A stretch of DNA of 64,000 nucleotides from Bacillus xiamenensis (GTDB taxonomy: Bacteria > Bacillota > Bacilli > Bacillales > Bacillaceae): positions 1 through 64,000 of the forward strand of contig NZ_AMSH01000001.1 in the NCBI RefSeq assembly GCF_000300535.1, in the 5' to 3' direction. The translations under genes were made by a program, and so were the position numbers. A model generated the notes under the pieces. That model searched no databases, had not been told where the DNA came from, and saw nothing but the letters and a program-made list of their open reading frames with translations. Below, piece after piece: positions 47,209 to 56,859 of the stretch (positions are counted from its first letter, which is position 1; each line of letters starts with the position of its first letter).

Positions 47209-48330
47209 TTATTTTAAATTAGAAAGTCTTTCAGACTGACTTAAAATGTCGGTCACACGTACACCAAAGTTCTCATCAATGACAACAACTTCTCCTTTGG
47301 CGACGATTCGTTTGTTGACCAGAATGTCTACTGGCTCACCTGCAAGTTTGTCAAGCTCAATGATACTTCCAGCAGAAAGCTCAAGCACTTCTTTCACACT
47401 GCGCTGCGTTCTTCCAAGCTCCACCGTAATGGAAAGTGGAATATCCATCAGCATATCAAGATTACCGAGCTGGCTTGTTGTATGCTGAGGCTCACTGAAT
47501 GCTTCAAATTCAACTGGCGCCACATTTACAGGCTCTGCTGACTTTGGCTTCGCCTGTCTTTTCGGAGGTGCCGATTGCTGCATTGGAGCAGATTGTATTT
47601 GCGGAGCTGCCTGCTGAGGTTCAGGTGTACTTTGCGGCGTTTCTTGAACAGCCTCTTCCCCTGCTGGGTCTGTTAATTCTGCGATCAAATCCTTCGCAAA
47701 CGTAATAGGGTAAAGCTGCATAATATTTGAATCTATGAGTTCACCTATCGTTAATCTAAAGGACACTTTGACAAGCAATTCTTCAGCTGGAATTCGGTCT
47801 GTCCCTTCTCCTTCTTTCACATCGAGTAGCTCAACACGCGGCGGAGAAATATCAATTTTCTTATTAAAGACTGTTGACATAGATGTCGCTGCAGAACCCA
47901 TCATTTGGTTCATCGCTTCTTGCACTGCACTTAAGTGAATTTCACTTAACGACGGATCAGCGTTTGTTCCATCTCCGCCCATCATTAAGTCCGCAATGAC
48001 CGCCGCATCTGTTTGTTGGATGACAAGCAGGTTACTTGCGCTAAAGCCTTCCGTATAATTCACTTCAATAGCGACATACGGATGAGGGAACTCTTCATTC
48101 AGCTTGCTTTTTTGAATCACTGTGACAGTTGGAGTTGTAATCTCCACTTTTTGATTTAATAGGGTTGAAAGTGCTGTTGCAGAGCTACCAAATGAAATAT
48201 TTCCGATTTCTCCAATGGCATCTTGTTCCATTGCAGAAAGGACTGTATCAGGCTCTATATCGTCATTACTGCCTCCTTTTAGGAGCGCATCGATTTCATC
48301 TTGTGATAATTTACTTCCGTTATTCTCCAT
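47209..48330 (-). CDS. fliY: Flagellar switch phosphatase FliY
   Basis: FliY, 373 aa, is a C-ring protein with CheY-P phosphatase activity, replacing a classical FliN. An N-terminal CheY-P-binding peptide (SQDEIDALL) leads to a CheC-like domain with two phosphatase helices (EIGNISFGSSATALS and VQEAMNQMMGSAATSM). A Gln/Pro-rich linker (about 225-270) leads to a C-terminal FliN domain (about 285-373). The start ATG 48330 lies within the fliM tail after AGAGGTGA. Confidence 0.96.
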   Translation of the reverse strand: MENNGSKLSQDEIDALLKGGSNDDIEPDTVLSAMEQDAIGEIGNISFGSSATALSTLLNQKVEITTPTVTVIQKSKLNEEFPHPYVAIEVNYTEGFSASNLLVIQQTDAAVIADLMMGGDGTNADPSLSEIHLSAVQEAMNQMMGSAATSMSTVFNKKIDISPPRVELLDVKEGEGTDRIPAEELLVKVSFRLTIGELIDSNIMQLYPITFAKDLIAELTDPAGEEAVQETPQSTPEPQQAAPQIQSAPMQQSAPPKRQAKPKSAEPVNVAPVEFEAFSEPQHTTSQLGNLDMLMDIPLSITVELGRTQRSVKEVLELSAGSIIELDKLAGEPVDILVNKRIVAKGEVVVIDENFGVRVTDILSQSERLSNLK

Positions 48331-49318
48331 CTTCTTCACCTCTTATGTCGTGATCTAGAATTTGAATCGCCTGTTTCCGATTCACGCGGCCGGCCTGTCC
48401 CAAGAATTTCGGTTTATTTCCGACCATAACAGTAAGAGGCGCATTTACTGGTTTGTCCAAGGCAATACAATCACCAATTTCCAAATTCAAAAACTCTTCC
48501 ACCGTCATTTCCGATTGTCCAAGCTCTGCGACTACCGGTATTTTTGCCGTCATAATCCGTTTTTCAATGGCCTTTGTTTCTTCTTGTTTCGGTTCATTTC
48601 GTTCAGACTGCATCCAGTAGTGTACAGACAGCTTCGGAATAATAGGCTCTAATACTACGTGAGGGATACACAGGTTAATAACCCCGCTCACCTCACCAAT
48701 TTGTGTATTAAGAGAAATGACGACAACTGTTTCGTTTGGTGACACCATTTGAACAAACTGGGGATTTACCTCGAAATCTGCCATTTCTGGCTCGATGTCG
48801 GTTATGGACTGCCACGCTTCTCTGTAGTTTTCCAAAGCTCCCTCAAACATGTTTGAGATAATCTTTGTTTCAATTTCTGTAAGTGATTCTGTCTTATTAT
48901 GACTAATGCCAATCCCGCCCATCAGCCTATCCATCATGGCATAGCCAATCGTTGGATTGACTTCAAGCATGATTCTTCCTTCAAGCGGGCTGACGTAAAA
49001 TAAGTTTAATAATGTCATATTAGGAATCGAACGAATAAATTCTTCGTACGGTACTTGGTCAACTGAGCTGACAGAAATTTGAATATATGATCTTAGCTGC
49101 GCTGAAAAGTGTGTGGTGAGCAGTCTAGCGAAGTTATCATGAATTCTTGTTAAACTTCGAATCTGGTCTTTTGAAAAGCGCAGTGCACGTTTAAAGTCAT
49201 ACACTTTCACTTTTTTCGTCGTTTCTTCTTTTTTCAGCTCTTCTGCATCCATTTCGCCTGTTGATATGGCGGATAATAATGCGTCGATCTCATTCTGGGA
49301 AAGCACTTCTCCTGACAT
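48320..49318 (-). CDS. fliM: Flagellar switch protein FliM
   Basis: FliM, 332 aa, is the C-ring component that binds CheY-P. The N-terminal CheY-binding segment LSQNEIDALLSAIS (about 6-19) is followed by a CheC-like middle domain and a C-terminal SpoA/FliN-like domain (about 250-325) with VEEFLNLEIGDCIALDKP. The length equals B. subtilis FliM. Start ATG 49318 follows GGAGGTGAA. Confidence 0.97.
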   Translation of the reverse strand: MSGEVLSQNEIDALLSAISTGEMDAEELKKEETTKKVKVYDFKRALRFSKDQIRSLTRIHDNFARLLTTHFSAQLRSYIQISVSSVDQVPYEEFIRSIPNMTLLNLFYVSPLEGRIMLEVNPTIGYAMMDRLMGGIGISHNKTESLTEIETKIISNMFEGALENYREAWQSITDIEPEMADFEVNPQFVQMVSPNETVVVISLNTQIGEVSGVINLCIPHVVLEPIIPKLSVHYWMQSERNEPKQEETKAIEKRIMTAKIPVVAELGQSEMTVEEFLNLEIGDCIALDKPVNAPLTVMVGNKPKFLGQAGRVNRKQAIQILDHDIRGEEDGE

Positions 49319-49350
49319 TTCTTCACCTCCATCGTGTCAATTAATCGCCT

Positions 49351-49779
49351 CTATTGCAGATTAAAGGAGGTTATATAAACTTCTTTCACCTTGCCATCTT
49401 GCAAATAGTTATTCACTTTGTTTTTGACTTGTGTTTTAAAATGTTCTCTGCCTTTTTGGCCATCAAGTTCATCTGCATTCGTCTCTGATAAAATGTCGAT
49501 CACGGCATCTTTCACTTGGAAGCTTCTTTTTTCAAGCTCTTCTTTGGCTTTTTCAGAATCTGTTTCAATATTCAGCACAAGTTTGACCGCATTTCCTTCA
49601 GATTTTAAATTGGTCACAATCTCAGGAATTTCAACAGAAGCTTTTACGACTTCATCTGCTGTTGGCTCTTTTTCTGCTTTTGCTTCGTCTGACCCATTCA
49701 CCAGAAAGACAATACCTGCTCCAATTCCGACGATAGCAATAATCATGATTAGCATTACTACGACTAATTTCTTCTTCAT
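49351..49779 (-). CDS. fliL: Flagellar basal body protein FliL
   Basis: FliL, 142 aa, is a single-pass membrane protein near the stator. The membrane helix is at about 5-27 ([20 protein letters not shown]), followed by a periplasm-side stomatin-like domain that ends near VYITSFNLQ. Start ATG 49779 follows GAGGAG and overlaps the swrD stop. Confidence 0.95.
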   Translation of the reverse strand: MKKKLVVVMLIMIIAIVGIGAGIVFLVNGSDEAKAEKEPTADEVVKASVEIPEIVTNLKSEGNAVKLVLNIETDSEKAKEELEKRSFQVKDAVIDILSETNADELDGQKGREHFKTQVKNKVNNYLQDGKVKEVYITSFNLQ

Positions 49780-49991
49780 TCAAACTCCTCTATTCCTTGA
49801 TTCAATGAAATGACTTGGATTTTTCTATAGAAAGAAATGATTTTCTCCTGAAGCTGCTCTTCATCTTCTTTCACAACGAATTTCTTTCCATTGGCGAGTG
49901 TAATGGTCGTGTCTGGAAAGCTTTCGATTTGTTCAATATGGAGAGCGTTAAGCATAAATCCTTTGCCATTTAATCTTGTCACTTCAATCAT
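49776..49991 (-). CDS. swrD: FlbD-family swarming protein SwrD
   Basis: SwrD (YlzI), 71 aa, is reported to raise flagellar motor power in B. subtilis swarming. The FlbD signature [23 protein letters not shown]-like N-terminus is followed by [15 protein letters not shown]. The homology-based start ATG 49991 has no Shine-Dalgarno sequence. An in-frame GTG at 50012 lies behind GGAGG and GGGGGAG and would add seven residues. It sits between flgE and fliL. Confidence 0.9.
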   Translation of the reverse strand: MIEVTRLNGKGFMLNALHIEQIESFPDTTITLANGKKFVVKEDEEQLQEKIISFYRKIQVISLNQGIEEFE

Positions 49992-50028
49992 ATTAAGCAG
50001 AGAAGCGATCACCCGCTCCCCCTACCTC

Positions 50029-50820
50029 CTATCGTTTCAGATTCACAAGCTCTTGCAGAATTTCATCAGATGTTGTGATCGTCTTTGCATTCGATTGGAA
50101 TCCACGCTGTGCGATAATCATTTCTGTAAACTCGTCTGTTAAATCAACGTTTGACATTTCAAGTCTACCTGTTTGGATGACACCTGTTCCTTGTTCACCA
50201 GGTACAATGGCATTACTTGGTGCACCTGAGCTTAGCGTTTGGCGGTAAAGGTTGTCTCCAACTTTGTCTAGTCCGCTTGCGTTACTGAAAGATGCGAGTG
50301 ATACTTGTCCAACATTTCTAGATACGTTGTTTTCAACAACTGAGATTGTTCCATCTGAACCAACGCTCACACTTGAAATGCCATCTGGAATCGTTATTTT
50401 TTGTCCATCCATACCAAGCAGGTAGTTTCCATCAGGGGTTACTAAGCTTCCTTCTGAATCCCGACCGAAGTTCCCTGTTCTTGTATAAAGAATTTCACCT
50501 TGTTTTTCGATACGGAAGAAGCCATCACCGTTGATATAGAAATCATACGGTTGATCCGTATTTTGAGAAGCACCCACTGACATAACCTTGTCAATAGATG
50601 ATAAAGAAGATCCTAAACCAACTTGTTTTGAGTTAGTTGAACCCGAGTTATTTGTCGGTCCACCAGAGCTTGCAATTGTCTGACTGACCATATCTTTAAA
50701 CGTAATACGGCTCTTTTTATAACCGTGTGTATTCACGTTTGCCACGTTATTGGCTACAATATCTAATTTTGTTTGGAAGTTTTTCATTCCGCTAATTCCT
50801 GAGTAAAGTGAGCGTAACAT
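50029..50820 (-). CDS. flgE: Flagellar hook protein FlgE
   Basis: FlgE, 263 aa, the hook protein in B. subtilis naming (earlier called FlgG). The N-terminal rod/hook motif MLRSLYSGISGMKNFQTKLD-like and ANNVANVNTHGYKKSR (about 25-40) and the C-terminal coiled-coil MSNVDLTDEFTEMIIAQRGFQ are present. The short length without long central domains fits the Bacillus hook protein. Start ATG 50820 follows GAGGAGGAAA. Export is by the type III apparatus, without a Sec signal. Confidence 0.95.
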   Translation of the reverse strand: MLRSLYSGISGMKNFQTKLDIVANNVANVNTHGYKKSRITFKDMVSQTIASSGGPTNNSGSTNSKQVGLGSSLSSIDKVMSVGASQNTDQPYDFYINGDGFFRIEKQGEILYTRTGNFGRDSEGSLVTPDGNYLLGMDGQKITIPDGISSVSVGSDGTISVVENNVSRNVGQVSLASFSNASGLDKVGDNLYRQTLSSGAPSNAIVPGEQGTGVIQTGRLEMSNVDLTDEFTEMIIAQRGFQSNAKTITTSDEILQELVNLKR

Positions 50821-50841
50821 TTATTTTCCTCCTCGATTTGC

Positions 50842-51285
50842 TTACGATTTTTCTCCAACAGTTGTAACGTCCCATGGGCTGATTTTCGTTCCATCTTCTA
50901 GATATAGGAAATATTCATTGTCGATATTTTTGACAGATTTTACAATACCCGTAATATCTTGATCATCTTGTTTGCCCGCTACTTCTTTACCAATCCAGCC
51001 TACATACGTAGTAAATGGATCTTGGTGTGCAACAAATGTAGACATGACCTGATTCAGCTGAGTGATTGATTCGTTCATATTCATTTGCTGTTCTAAAGAA
51101 GAAAATGTTGCAAGCTGTGTGACAAACTCACGATCATCAATTGGGTTTGTCGGATCTTGGTTTTGAAGCTGCGTTAGCAATATTTTCAAGAACTGATCTC
51201 GGCCGAGCGTGTCTGTTTTCTTTGTTGTAGTTGAAGAAGTGTCCGCTAGTGTGGTTGTTCTGTTAGTAGAATCAACAGTTGCCAT
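50842..51285 (-). CDS. flgD: Flagellar hook cap protein FlgD
   Basis: FlgD (YlxG), 147 aa, caps the growing hook. The conserved core LGRDQFLKILLTQLQNQDPTNPIDDREFVTQLA is at about 26-60, preceded by a Ser/Thr-rich N-terminus typical of export signals. It is a short form without the C-terminal Ig-like part. Start ATG 51285 follows GAGGAGGAG. Confidence 0.93.
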   Translation of the reverse strand: MATVDSTNRTTTLADTSSTTTKKTDTLGRDQFLKILLTQLQNQDPTNPIDDREFVTQLATFSSLEQQMNMNESITQLNQVMSTFVAHQDPFTTYVGWIGKEVAGKQDDQDITGIVKSVKNIDNEYFLYLEDGTKISPWDVTTVGEKS

Positions 51286-52607
51286 TAGATCTCCTCCTCT
51301 TCTTCTTCTGATCCAACAAGAGCGTCCAGTACATCTTGGAACTCCGTTTCCTGTTCATCAGGCTGCTGGAAATTTTGTCCCTTTGACTGTTGCTGCTTGT
51401 TTTCTTCACTAAACTGTCCAAATAACGGCTGCTCACTTGATTGAAGCGGTATATGGAAACGGTCCACTTGAACCGACATATTCGGAAGTGCCTGCTTGAG
51501 CTGCGGCAAATGATGCTCTAACAGCTCTTTTGCTGCTTGCGTCGAGGCTGTAATTTTACTCGCATACACACCGTTTTGTTTCGTTAGTTGAATGGTGATA
51601 AACCCAAGATTTTCTGGATTTAACCGAACAGTAAACCGTCCGCTTGAATTGCCAAATGGCGTAAACTTCATTTGCTTCCAAGTGTTTAAAATTTGCTGAT
51701 CAACCGTTCCTGGCTTTTCATCAGACGTTTGCACCTGCTGCACAGGAGCAGACGATTGCAGTTGGAAAAACTGCTTATGACCTGAGAGAAGCGTATGGGT
51801 CATTATTTTTTCAGAACTAGGTGCAGCTGTACTTTGGCCCTTGACGACTTCTTTTTTTATAAGCCATTCAAGTGATGTAGCACCTTTTGCTGGAGATGCG
51901 AGAGAAGACTCTTGCCTTGGAGAAACCATTTCTTTTAACTCTCCTAAGGAAATTTTCCACTCTTTATCTGACCCTTTTGCATTCGCCATCATATGGTCGA
52001 TTAACTGATTAAAGTGTTTTAGCTCACTTTGTGACATAGAATTCAGCTTTGGTGCTGATGCCTGCGAGAAGAACTGCTCTTTCACTTGCTGAACGAGCTT
52101 CTCATCTGCCCCGTTTTTCGATAGAAAATCGATAAAGTCTTCACCTTTCCCTTGAATATCCTGCACAAGTTTTGTATCAAAACTAGGCGGTTGCTGGTTT
52201 AGCAATTGATATAAGAAAAAGTGGACTTGTATGAGCTGTTCACTATGTTCTGCCGCTGACTTATCTCCTTGATCACCGTAAATGGCTGATTCCATTTTTT
52301 GAAATAATTCTTCAAGTGATTTTTGGTCAGATTCATCTAGCTTTTGACCTTGAAGCGCTTGAAGTGCCTCGAGAAGATCTTCATCCACCCCATCTTGAGG
52401 TGATTGCATCCATTTTTCAATGATCTGCATCGCATCATTGATAGATAAAGAGGCTCCCGCTGACTGAGAATTGACCGGGCTGCTTTGGGCGCCTGCACCA
52501 CTTAGCAATTGTTTAAACAAACCGCGGGCAGATGCTGCACCCTCTCCCTTTAATCCCGAGAGACCTTGAGAAGATTGCTGCAAGGCTCCAATATCCAGTA
52601 GCTTCAC
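51285..52607 (-). CDS. fliK: Flagellar hook-length control protein FliK
   Basis: FliK, 440 aa, is the secreted ruler that measures hook length. The N-terminal two thirds are low in conservation and rich in Gln and Ser. The C-terminal Flg_hook domain (about 320-410) holds GRFTVRLNPENLGFITIQLT. A Glu-rich tail (EEEEEEI) ends the protein. The start is GTG 52607, right on the ylxF stop. Length varies much among species in this family. Confidence 0.9.
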   Translation of the reverse strand: MKLLDIGALQQSSQGLSGLKGEGAASARGLFKQLLSGAGAQSSPVNSQSAGASLSINDAMQIIEKWMQSPQDGVDEDLLEALQALQGQKLDESDQKSLEELFQKMESAIYGDQGDKSAAEHSEQLIQVHFFLYQLLNQQPPSFDTKLVQDIQGKGEDFIDFLSKNGADEKLVQQVKEQFFSQASAPKLNSMSQSELKHFNQLIDHMMANAKGSDKEWKISLGELKEMVSPRQESSLASPAKGATSLEWLIKKEVVKGQSTAAPSSEKIMTHTLLSGHKQFFQLQSSAPVQQVQTSDEKPGTVDQQILNTWKQMKFTPFGNSSGRFTVRLNPENLGFITIQLTKQNGVYASKITASTQAAKELLEHHLPQLKQALPNMSVQVDRFHIPLQSSEQPLFGQFSEENKQQQSKGQNFQQPDEQETEFQDVLDALVGSEEEEEEI

Positions 52608-53297
52608 TTATTGTCCACCCCCATTTTCACTTTCTTCTTTTTTGGCAAGCTCTTTCGTGAACGTTGCTGCCTTCTGAGGTGTCAGTTTTGCTAATATGTC
52701 CGTCAGCTTATTTTTACTAAGCTCTTCAAGAATGTTCAAAGCCTCTTTATCACTTAACTCTGATAAAATTTTCGCGGATTTCCCTGCATCCATGCTTTCA
52801 TAAATGCTGGCAACCTTCCCTTTTGACTGCTGATTAGAAGATCCCGACGTATCAGAGGATGTCCCTGATGCATTATCGCTTGATGATGTACTATTTGATG
52901 AACTATCAGTTGCTGACGTACTATCTGTATCATTCTCAGATGTTTTTTCAAGTGAGTTGATTTTTTGATTCAATCTTTTAATCTCTTCATCACTTGTTTT
53001 CAAGTCTTTTTGTGCAATTTCGAGTTCATTCTTTTGCTCTTTAATCGTCTTTTTCAGCTCTTTCAACTCTGCATCATGTTGATCATTATTTGAAGATGAC
53101 GTTTTTGAGCTGTCATCTGAACCAACTAAGCTGCTAATCACCGGAATGTTTTGGAACGGCTTCTTTAGATCATAACCCGCCATATAAAGGATTGTGCCTG
53201 TTACAATCACAAGCACAATCAATGGGATAATGACAATAAACAAGATCCATTGAAATTTACCGCCGCTTGATTCCTTCGCTTTTTCCTTCTTAGGCAT
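52608..53297 (-). CDS. ylxF: MotE-like flagellar protein YlxF
   Basis: YlxF, 229 aa, has an N-terminal membrane helix (about 15-40), a coiled coil (about 65-118), a Ser/Thr-rich linker (about 118-150), and a C-terminal MgtE-N-like domain with repeated LSELSDKEALNILEELSKNK units. This architecture fits MotE-like proteins that chaperone the stator or basal body. It sits between fliJ and fliK, as in B. subtilis. The exact role is inferred. Confidence 0.85.
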   Translation of the reverse strand: MPKKEKAKESSGGKFQWILFIVIIPLIVLVIVTGTILYMAGYDLKKPFQNIPVISSLVGSDDSSKTSSSNNDQHDAELKELKKTIKEQKNELEIAQKDLKTSDEEIKRLNQKINSLEKTSENDTDSTSATDSSSNSTSSSDNASGTSSDTSGSSNQQSKGKVASIYESMDAGKSAKILSELSDKEALNILEELSKNKLTDILAKLTPQKAATFTKELAKKEESENGGGQ

Positions 53298-53309
53298 TCA
53301 TCTCGACTC

Positions 53310-53753
53310 CTAATGTCCTTGAAACATGAATTGGCTGATAGAGATATCATCCATTTCTTTCATTTCAATTGCCTTATGTTCAAGGGAGAACTTTTCAAAT
53401 TGCTTTTCTTTCATTATTTCAAACTTTTTAAACTCAATATTCTTTTCAGTTAAATCTGATTGTTTTTCATTCATTTGATGACGTTTCATGATCACAAGCT
53501 GCTGATAATGATGAATGGTGTTATCTAAGTTTGTCACAAATTGCTGGTAATGACGCATTTCTTGGACACTCATCCCGCTTCTCAGCTTTTCTTCTTTGCT
53601 TTTTTCCATTAGCTCTTTTTTACTCATATTTTCATAGAGTTTTTCAGCGACTTGCTCAAATGCCGAAACAGATTGTTGATACGCTGCGAGGGATTTGTCT
53701 TTTTCGCTTTCTTTCAATTCTAAAAGTTTTTGAAATTTGTATTGATATCTCAC
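53310..53753 (-). CDS. fliJ: Flagellar export chaperone FliJ
   Basis: FliJ, 147 aa, is an antiparallel coiled-coil protein that binds the FliI ATPase ring and FlhA. The sequence is highly charged with long helices (QKLLELKESEKDKSL, SVQEMRHYQQFVTNLD). The start is GTG 53753, which gives the family N-terminus and the B. subtilis length; the TTG at 53765 lies too close to the AGAGAGG site. It overlaps no neighbour, but lies 8 bases behind fliI. Confidence 0.9.
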   Translation of the reverse strand: MRYQYKFQKLLELKESEKDKSLAAYQQSVSAFEQVAEKLYENMSKKELMEKSKEEKLRSGMSVQEMRHYQQFVTNLDNTIHHYQQLVIMKRHQMNEKQSDLTEKNIEFKKFEIMKEKQFEKFSLEHKAIEMKEMDDISISQFMFQGH

Positions 53754-53761
53754 TGTTTTTG

Positions 53762-55078
53762 TCAATCCTCTCTATTCATCAAACTGAGCAATATTCTCAC
53801 ACTGTCTTCGATAGATACAGCCTCATCGACATCCTGCTTCAAAAATGAAATGAGCTGCGGATAAGCCTGCATGGCCTCATCAATATCTTTAGAGGAGCCT
53901 TTTTTATATGCTCCAATGTTAATGAGGTCTTCAGCGTTTTGATAAGTGGATAAAAGCTGACGGAACCGATTGGCCGCTTCCTTGTGATCATGACTTGCGA
54001 TATTACTCATGACACGGCTGATACTTTTCAGAATATTGACAGCGGGAAATTGTCCTTTGTTGGCCAGTGCACGATCAAGTACAATGTGACCGTCTAAAAT
54101 CCCCCTGACTGTATCAGCGATCGGCTCATTCATGTCATCACCATCAACAAGCACTGTGTAAAACGCTGTGATGGAACCAAGTTGATTTGTTCCAGTTCGT
54201 TCAAGCAATTTCGGCAGTATAGCGAACACTGAAGGCGTATATCCTTTTGTCGTTGGCGGTTCGCCAGTTGCAAGTCCTATTTCGCGTTGTGCCATGGCGA
54301 CCCTCGTGACAGAATCCATCATAAACATGACATTTTTGCCTCTGTCTCTGAAATATTCGGCAATGGCTGTCGCAGTATAGGCTGCCTTTAATCTCGTAAG
54401 GGCGGGCTGATCAGAAGTTGCAACGACAACAATCGAGCGCTTCAGTCCTTCAGCACCTAAATCTTTTTCGATAAACTCACGAACTTCACGACCACGCTCA
54501 CCAACAAGTGCAATGACATTGAGGTCCGCTTCTGTTTGCTTTGCGATCATACCCATTAAGGTACTTTTTCCAACACCGCTTCCCGCAAATATCCCGATTC
54601 TTTGACCAGTGCCAACTGTGAGAAGACTGTCGATCACTCTGACACCAACACCCATTTTTTCTCGAATAGGCGGCCTGTCCATTGGGTTTGGGGGAGACTG
54701 ATCTGTTGAAACAGGTGCAAGTCCTTTTGGAAGCATGCTGCCGTCCAGTGGATCACCGAAGGCGTCAACGACTTCACCAATTAACCCAGTGCCTACTTTA
54801 ACCTTTAACGACTTACCCGTTGCTTCAACAAGACTGCCTGGTGAGATATTAGATGCCTCAACATAAGGCATGAGCAGAATGTTTTCATCTCTAAAACCAA
54901 CGACCTCTGCTTTTATCGGATGGTGATTACTCCCTTTTTTGTGAATGAGACAGACATCTCCGATAGAGCTTTCTGGTCCCTTGGACTCGATCATCAGTCC
55001 AACAACTCGATTGACTTTACCAAAACGTTTATAAGGATCGGTGGTTTCAATCGTTTCTTTTAACACATCCATGTTCAT
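53762..55078 (-). CDS. fliI: Flagellar export ATPase FliI
   Basis: FliI, 438 aa, is the F1-beta-like ATPase of flagellar export. Walker A GSGVGKSTL is at about 163-171, Walker B is in VMFMMDSVTRVA, and the ERGREVREF motif is near 192. It forms a complex with FliH and FliJ at the membrane. Start ATG 55078 overlaps the fliH stop. Confidence 0.97.
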   Translation of the reverse strand: MNMDVLKETIETTDPYKRFGKVNRVVGLMIESKGPESSIGDVCLIHKKGSNHHPIKAEVVGFRDENILLMPYVEASNISPGSLVEATGKSLKVKVGTGLIGEVVDAFGDPLDGSMLPKGLAPVSTDQSPPNPMDRPPIREKMGVGVRVIDSLLTVGTGQRIGIFAGSGVGKSTLMGMIAKQTEADLNVIALVGERGREVREFIEKDLGAEGLKRSIVVVATSDQPALTRLKAAYTATAIAEYFRDRGKNVMFMMDSVTRVAMAQREIGLATGEPPTTKGYTPSVFAILPKLLERTGTNQLGSITAFYTVLVDGDDMNEPIADTVRGILDGHIVLDRALANKGQFPAVNILKSISRVMSNIASHDHKEAANRFRQLLSTYQNAEDLINIGAYKKGSSKDIDEAMQAYPQLISFLKQDVDEAVSIEDSVRILLSLMNRED

Positions 55079-55839
55079 TTGTGATCACCTGAATCAATGA
55101 CTTCTAATAGTTTTGCTTTCAACTGATTCATTTGTGTATCAACACTCGCTTCCACTTTTCCAAAACTTGTTTCTACGTAACAAGTACCTTTTGGCGCTTT
55201 CTCATCCGAGTAAATGGCAAGGTGTGTATCCTTTTGAAGGATTCTATTCAATTCGTCTTTATATTCCATCACATGCTCGTAATGTTCAGGATCGACATAG
55301 ATGGAAATATCGTCATATTCCTTTACTTCTGAAATGACCTGTTTTACAAGAGTCAAAAATTGTTCTCGTGAGTCCTCAGCTGCATTCCAGACTCGTTTAG
55401 CGAGTTCAAAGGCCAGTTCGACAATCTTTTCAGCAGAGCTTTCAATTTTTGCTTCATAGTCCTGTTTTGCAAGGCTGACAATGTCATTTGCTTGAAGAAG
55501 AATTGATTGATACTGCATATGCGCATCTGCTTCGCCCTTTTGGAAGCCATCTTGATAACCTGTTTGTTTGGCTTCTTCAATGAGCTGCATTCTTTCTGCT
55601 TCAAAATCAGCTCGGCGCTGATTGATTTCGGCGATTGTTTGTTCTAGCTCACTATTTGCTTGTTCTAAAATACGGCTTGCTTCATCTTGTGCATCACTTA
55701 GCACAAGCTTGGATGCTTCTGTTTCGTTGACAAGCTCTTCTTCGTGGCGCTCTTTTTTAAACTCCACTTGCTGCAAAGGAATTGTTTGACGGCCTTGCTC
55801 AGGAATAACAGATGTTTCATGTTTGATAATCCTAGACAA
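55075..55839 (-). CDS. fliH: Flagellar export regulator FliH
   Basis: FliH, 254 aa, anchors and regulates FliI. It is rich in charged and Gln residues, with a long central coiled coil (about 35-110) carrying GxxxG-type spacing (GYQDGFQKGEADA). A C-terminal globular part resembles ATP synthase subunit b/delta (YDDISIYVDPEHYEHV). The start is TTG 55839, 11 bases after GGAGG and overlapping the end of fliG. Confidence 0.92.
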   Translation of the reverse strand: MSRIIKHETSVIPEQGRQTIPLQQVEFKKERHEEELVNETEASKLVLSDAQDEASRILEQANSELEQTIAEINQRRADFEAERMQLIEEAKQTGYQDGFQKGEADAHMQYQSILLQANDIVSLAKQDYEAKIESSAEKIVELAFELAKRVWNAAEDSREQFLTLVKQVISEVKEYDDISIYVDPEHYEHVMEYKDELNRILQKDTHLAIYSDEKAPKGTCYVETSFGKVEASVDTQMNQLKAKLLEVIDSGDHK

Positions 55840-56848
55840 TGATATCGTCTCCTCCGCCTCGAGCTATGACAATTTCTCCAGCTTCTTCAAGACGTCTTAC
55901 GATGCTGACAATACGGGTTTGTGCTTCTTCGACATCTCTAAGCCGGACAGGTCCCATAAACTCCATTTCTTCTTTGAACGTTTCGACCATCCGCTGAGAC
56001 ATGTTGCGGAAGACAATTTCTTTGACCTCTTCGCTTGCCACTTTGAGCGCGAGTAGTAAGTCATCATTTTCAACATCTCTGATGACACGCTGGATGGCTC
56101 TGCTATCAAGGGTGACAATGTCTTCAAAGACAAACATACGTTTCTTAATTTCATCGGCAAGCTCTGGATCTTGAATTTCAAGTGTGTCTAAAATGGTCTT
56201 CTCCGTCGCGCGGTCTACACCATTAAGTACTTCGACAACCGCTTCCACTCCGCCCGTTTGGGTATAATCTTGCGTAAAGGTTGAAGAAAGCTTTTGTTCA
56301 AGAATACGTTCCACCTCATTGATGATCTCTGGAGATGTGCGGTCCATTAAAGCAATTCTACGTGCAACCTCTGTTTGTACTTCCTCGCCTAACTCAGATA
56401 ATATTTGTCCAGCCTGCACTGGGTCTAAGTAGGAAAGAATGAGCGCAATGGTTTGTGGATGCTCGTGTTGGATAAAGTTTAAAATTTGCTCTGGGTCAGC
56501 CTTTCTAGCAAAATCAAATGGTTTCACTTGAAGAGAGGATGTTAAGCGATTTAAGATGCTGTCCGCTTTGTCCTCACCAAGCGCTTTTTCAAGCACTTGT
56601 CTTGCATACATAAGACCACCTTGTGATATGTAGTCCTGGGCGATGGCAATGCTGTGAAATTCTTCGATGATTTCATCTTTCTTAGCAGAATCTACACTGC
56701 GTACATTGGAAATTTCTAATGTTAATTTTTCTATTTCGTCTTCAGACAGATGTTTGTATACAGATGCTGACACGTCTAGCCCTAAGGAAATCATTAGGAT
56801 TGCTGCTTTTTGTCTGCCTGTTAGTCGATTTGAATCTTTTCTCGACAT
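55832..56848 (-). CDS. fliG: Flagellar motor switch protein FliG
   Basis: FliG, 338 aa, is the rotor protein that makes torque with MotA. Its N, middle and C armadillo-type domains contain the EHPQTIALILSYLDP motif at about 125-139. The C-terminal charged helix with LRDVEEAQTRIVSIVR is near 305-320. The length equals B. subtilis FliG. Start ATG 56848 follows TAGGAGG. Confidence 0.97.
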   Translation of the reverse strand: MSRKDSNRLTGRQKAAILMISLGLDVSASVYKHLSEDEIEKLTLEISNVRSVDSAKKDEIIEEFHSIAIAQDYISQGGLMYARQVLEKALGEDKADSILNRLTSSLQVKPFDFARKADPEQILNFIQHEHPQTIALILSYLDPVQAGQILSELGEEVQTEVARRIALMDRTSPEIINEVERILEQKLSSTFTQDYTQTGGVEAVVEVLNGVDRATEKTILDTLEIQDPELADEIKKRMFVFEDIVTLDSRAIQRVIRDVENDDLLLALKVASEEVKEIVFRNMSQRMVETFKEEMEFMGPVRLRDVEEAQTRIVSIVRRLEEAGEIVIARGGGDDIIV

Positions 56849-56859
56849 GTGTATTCCTC

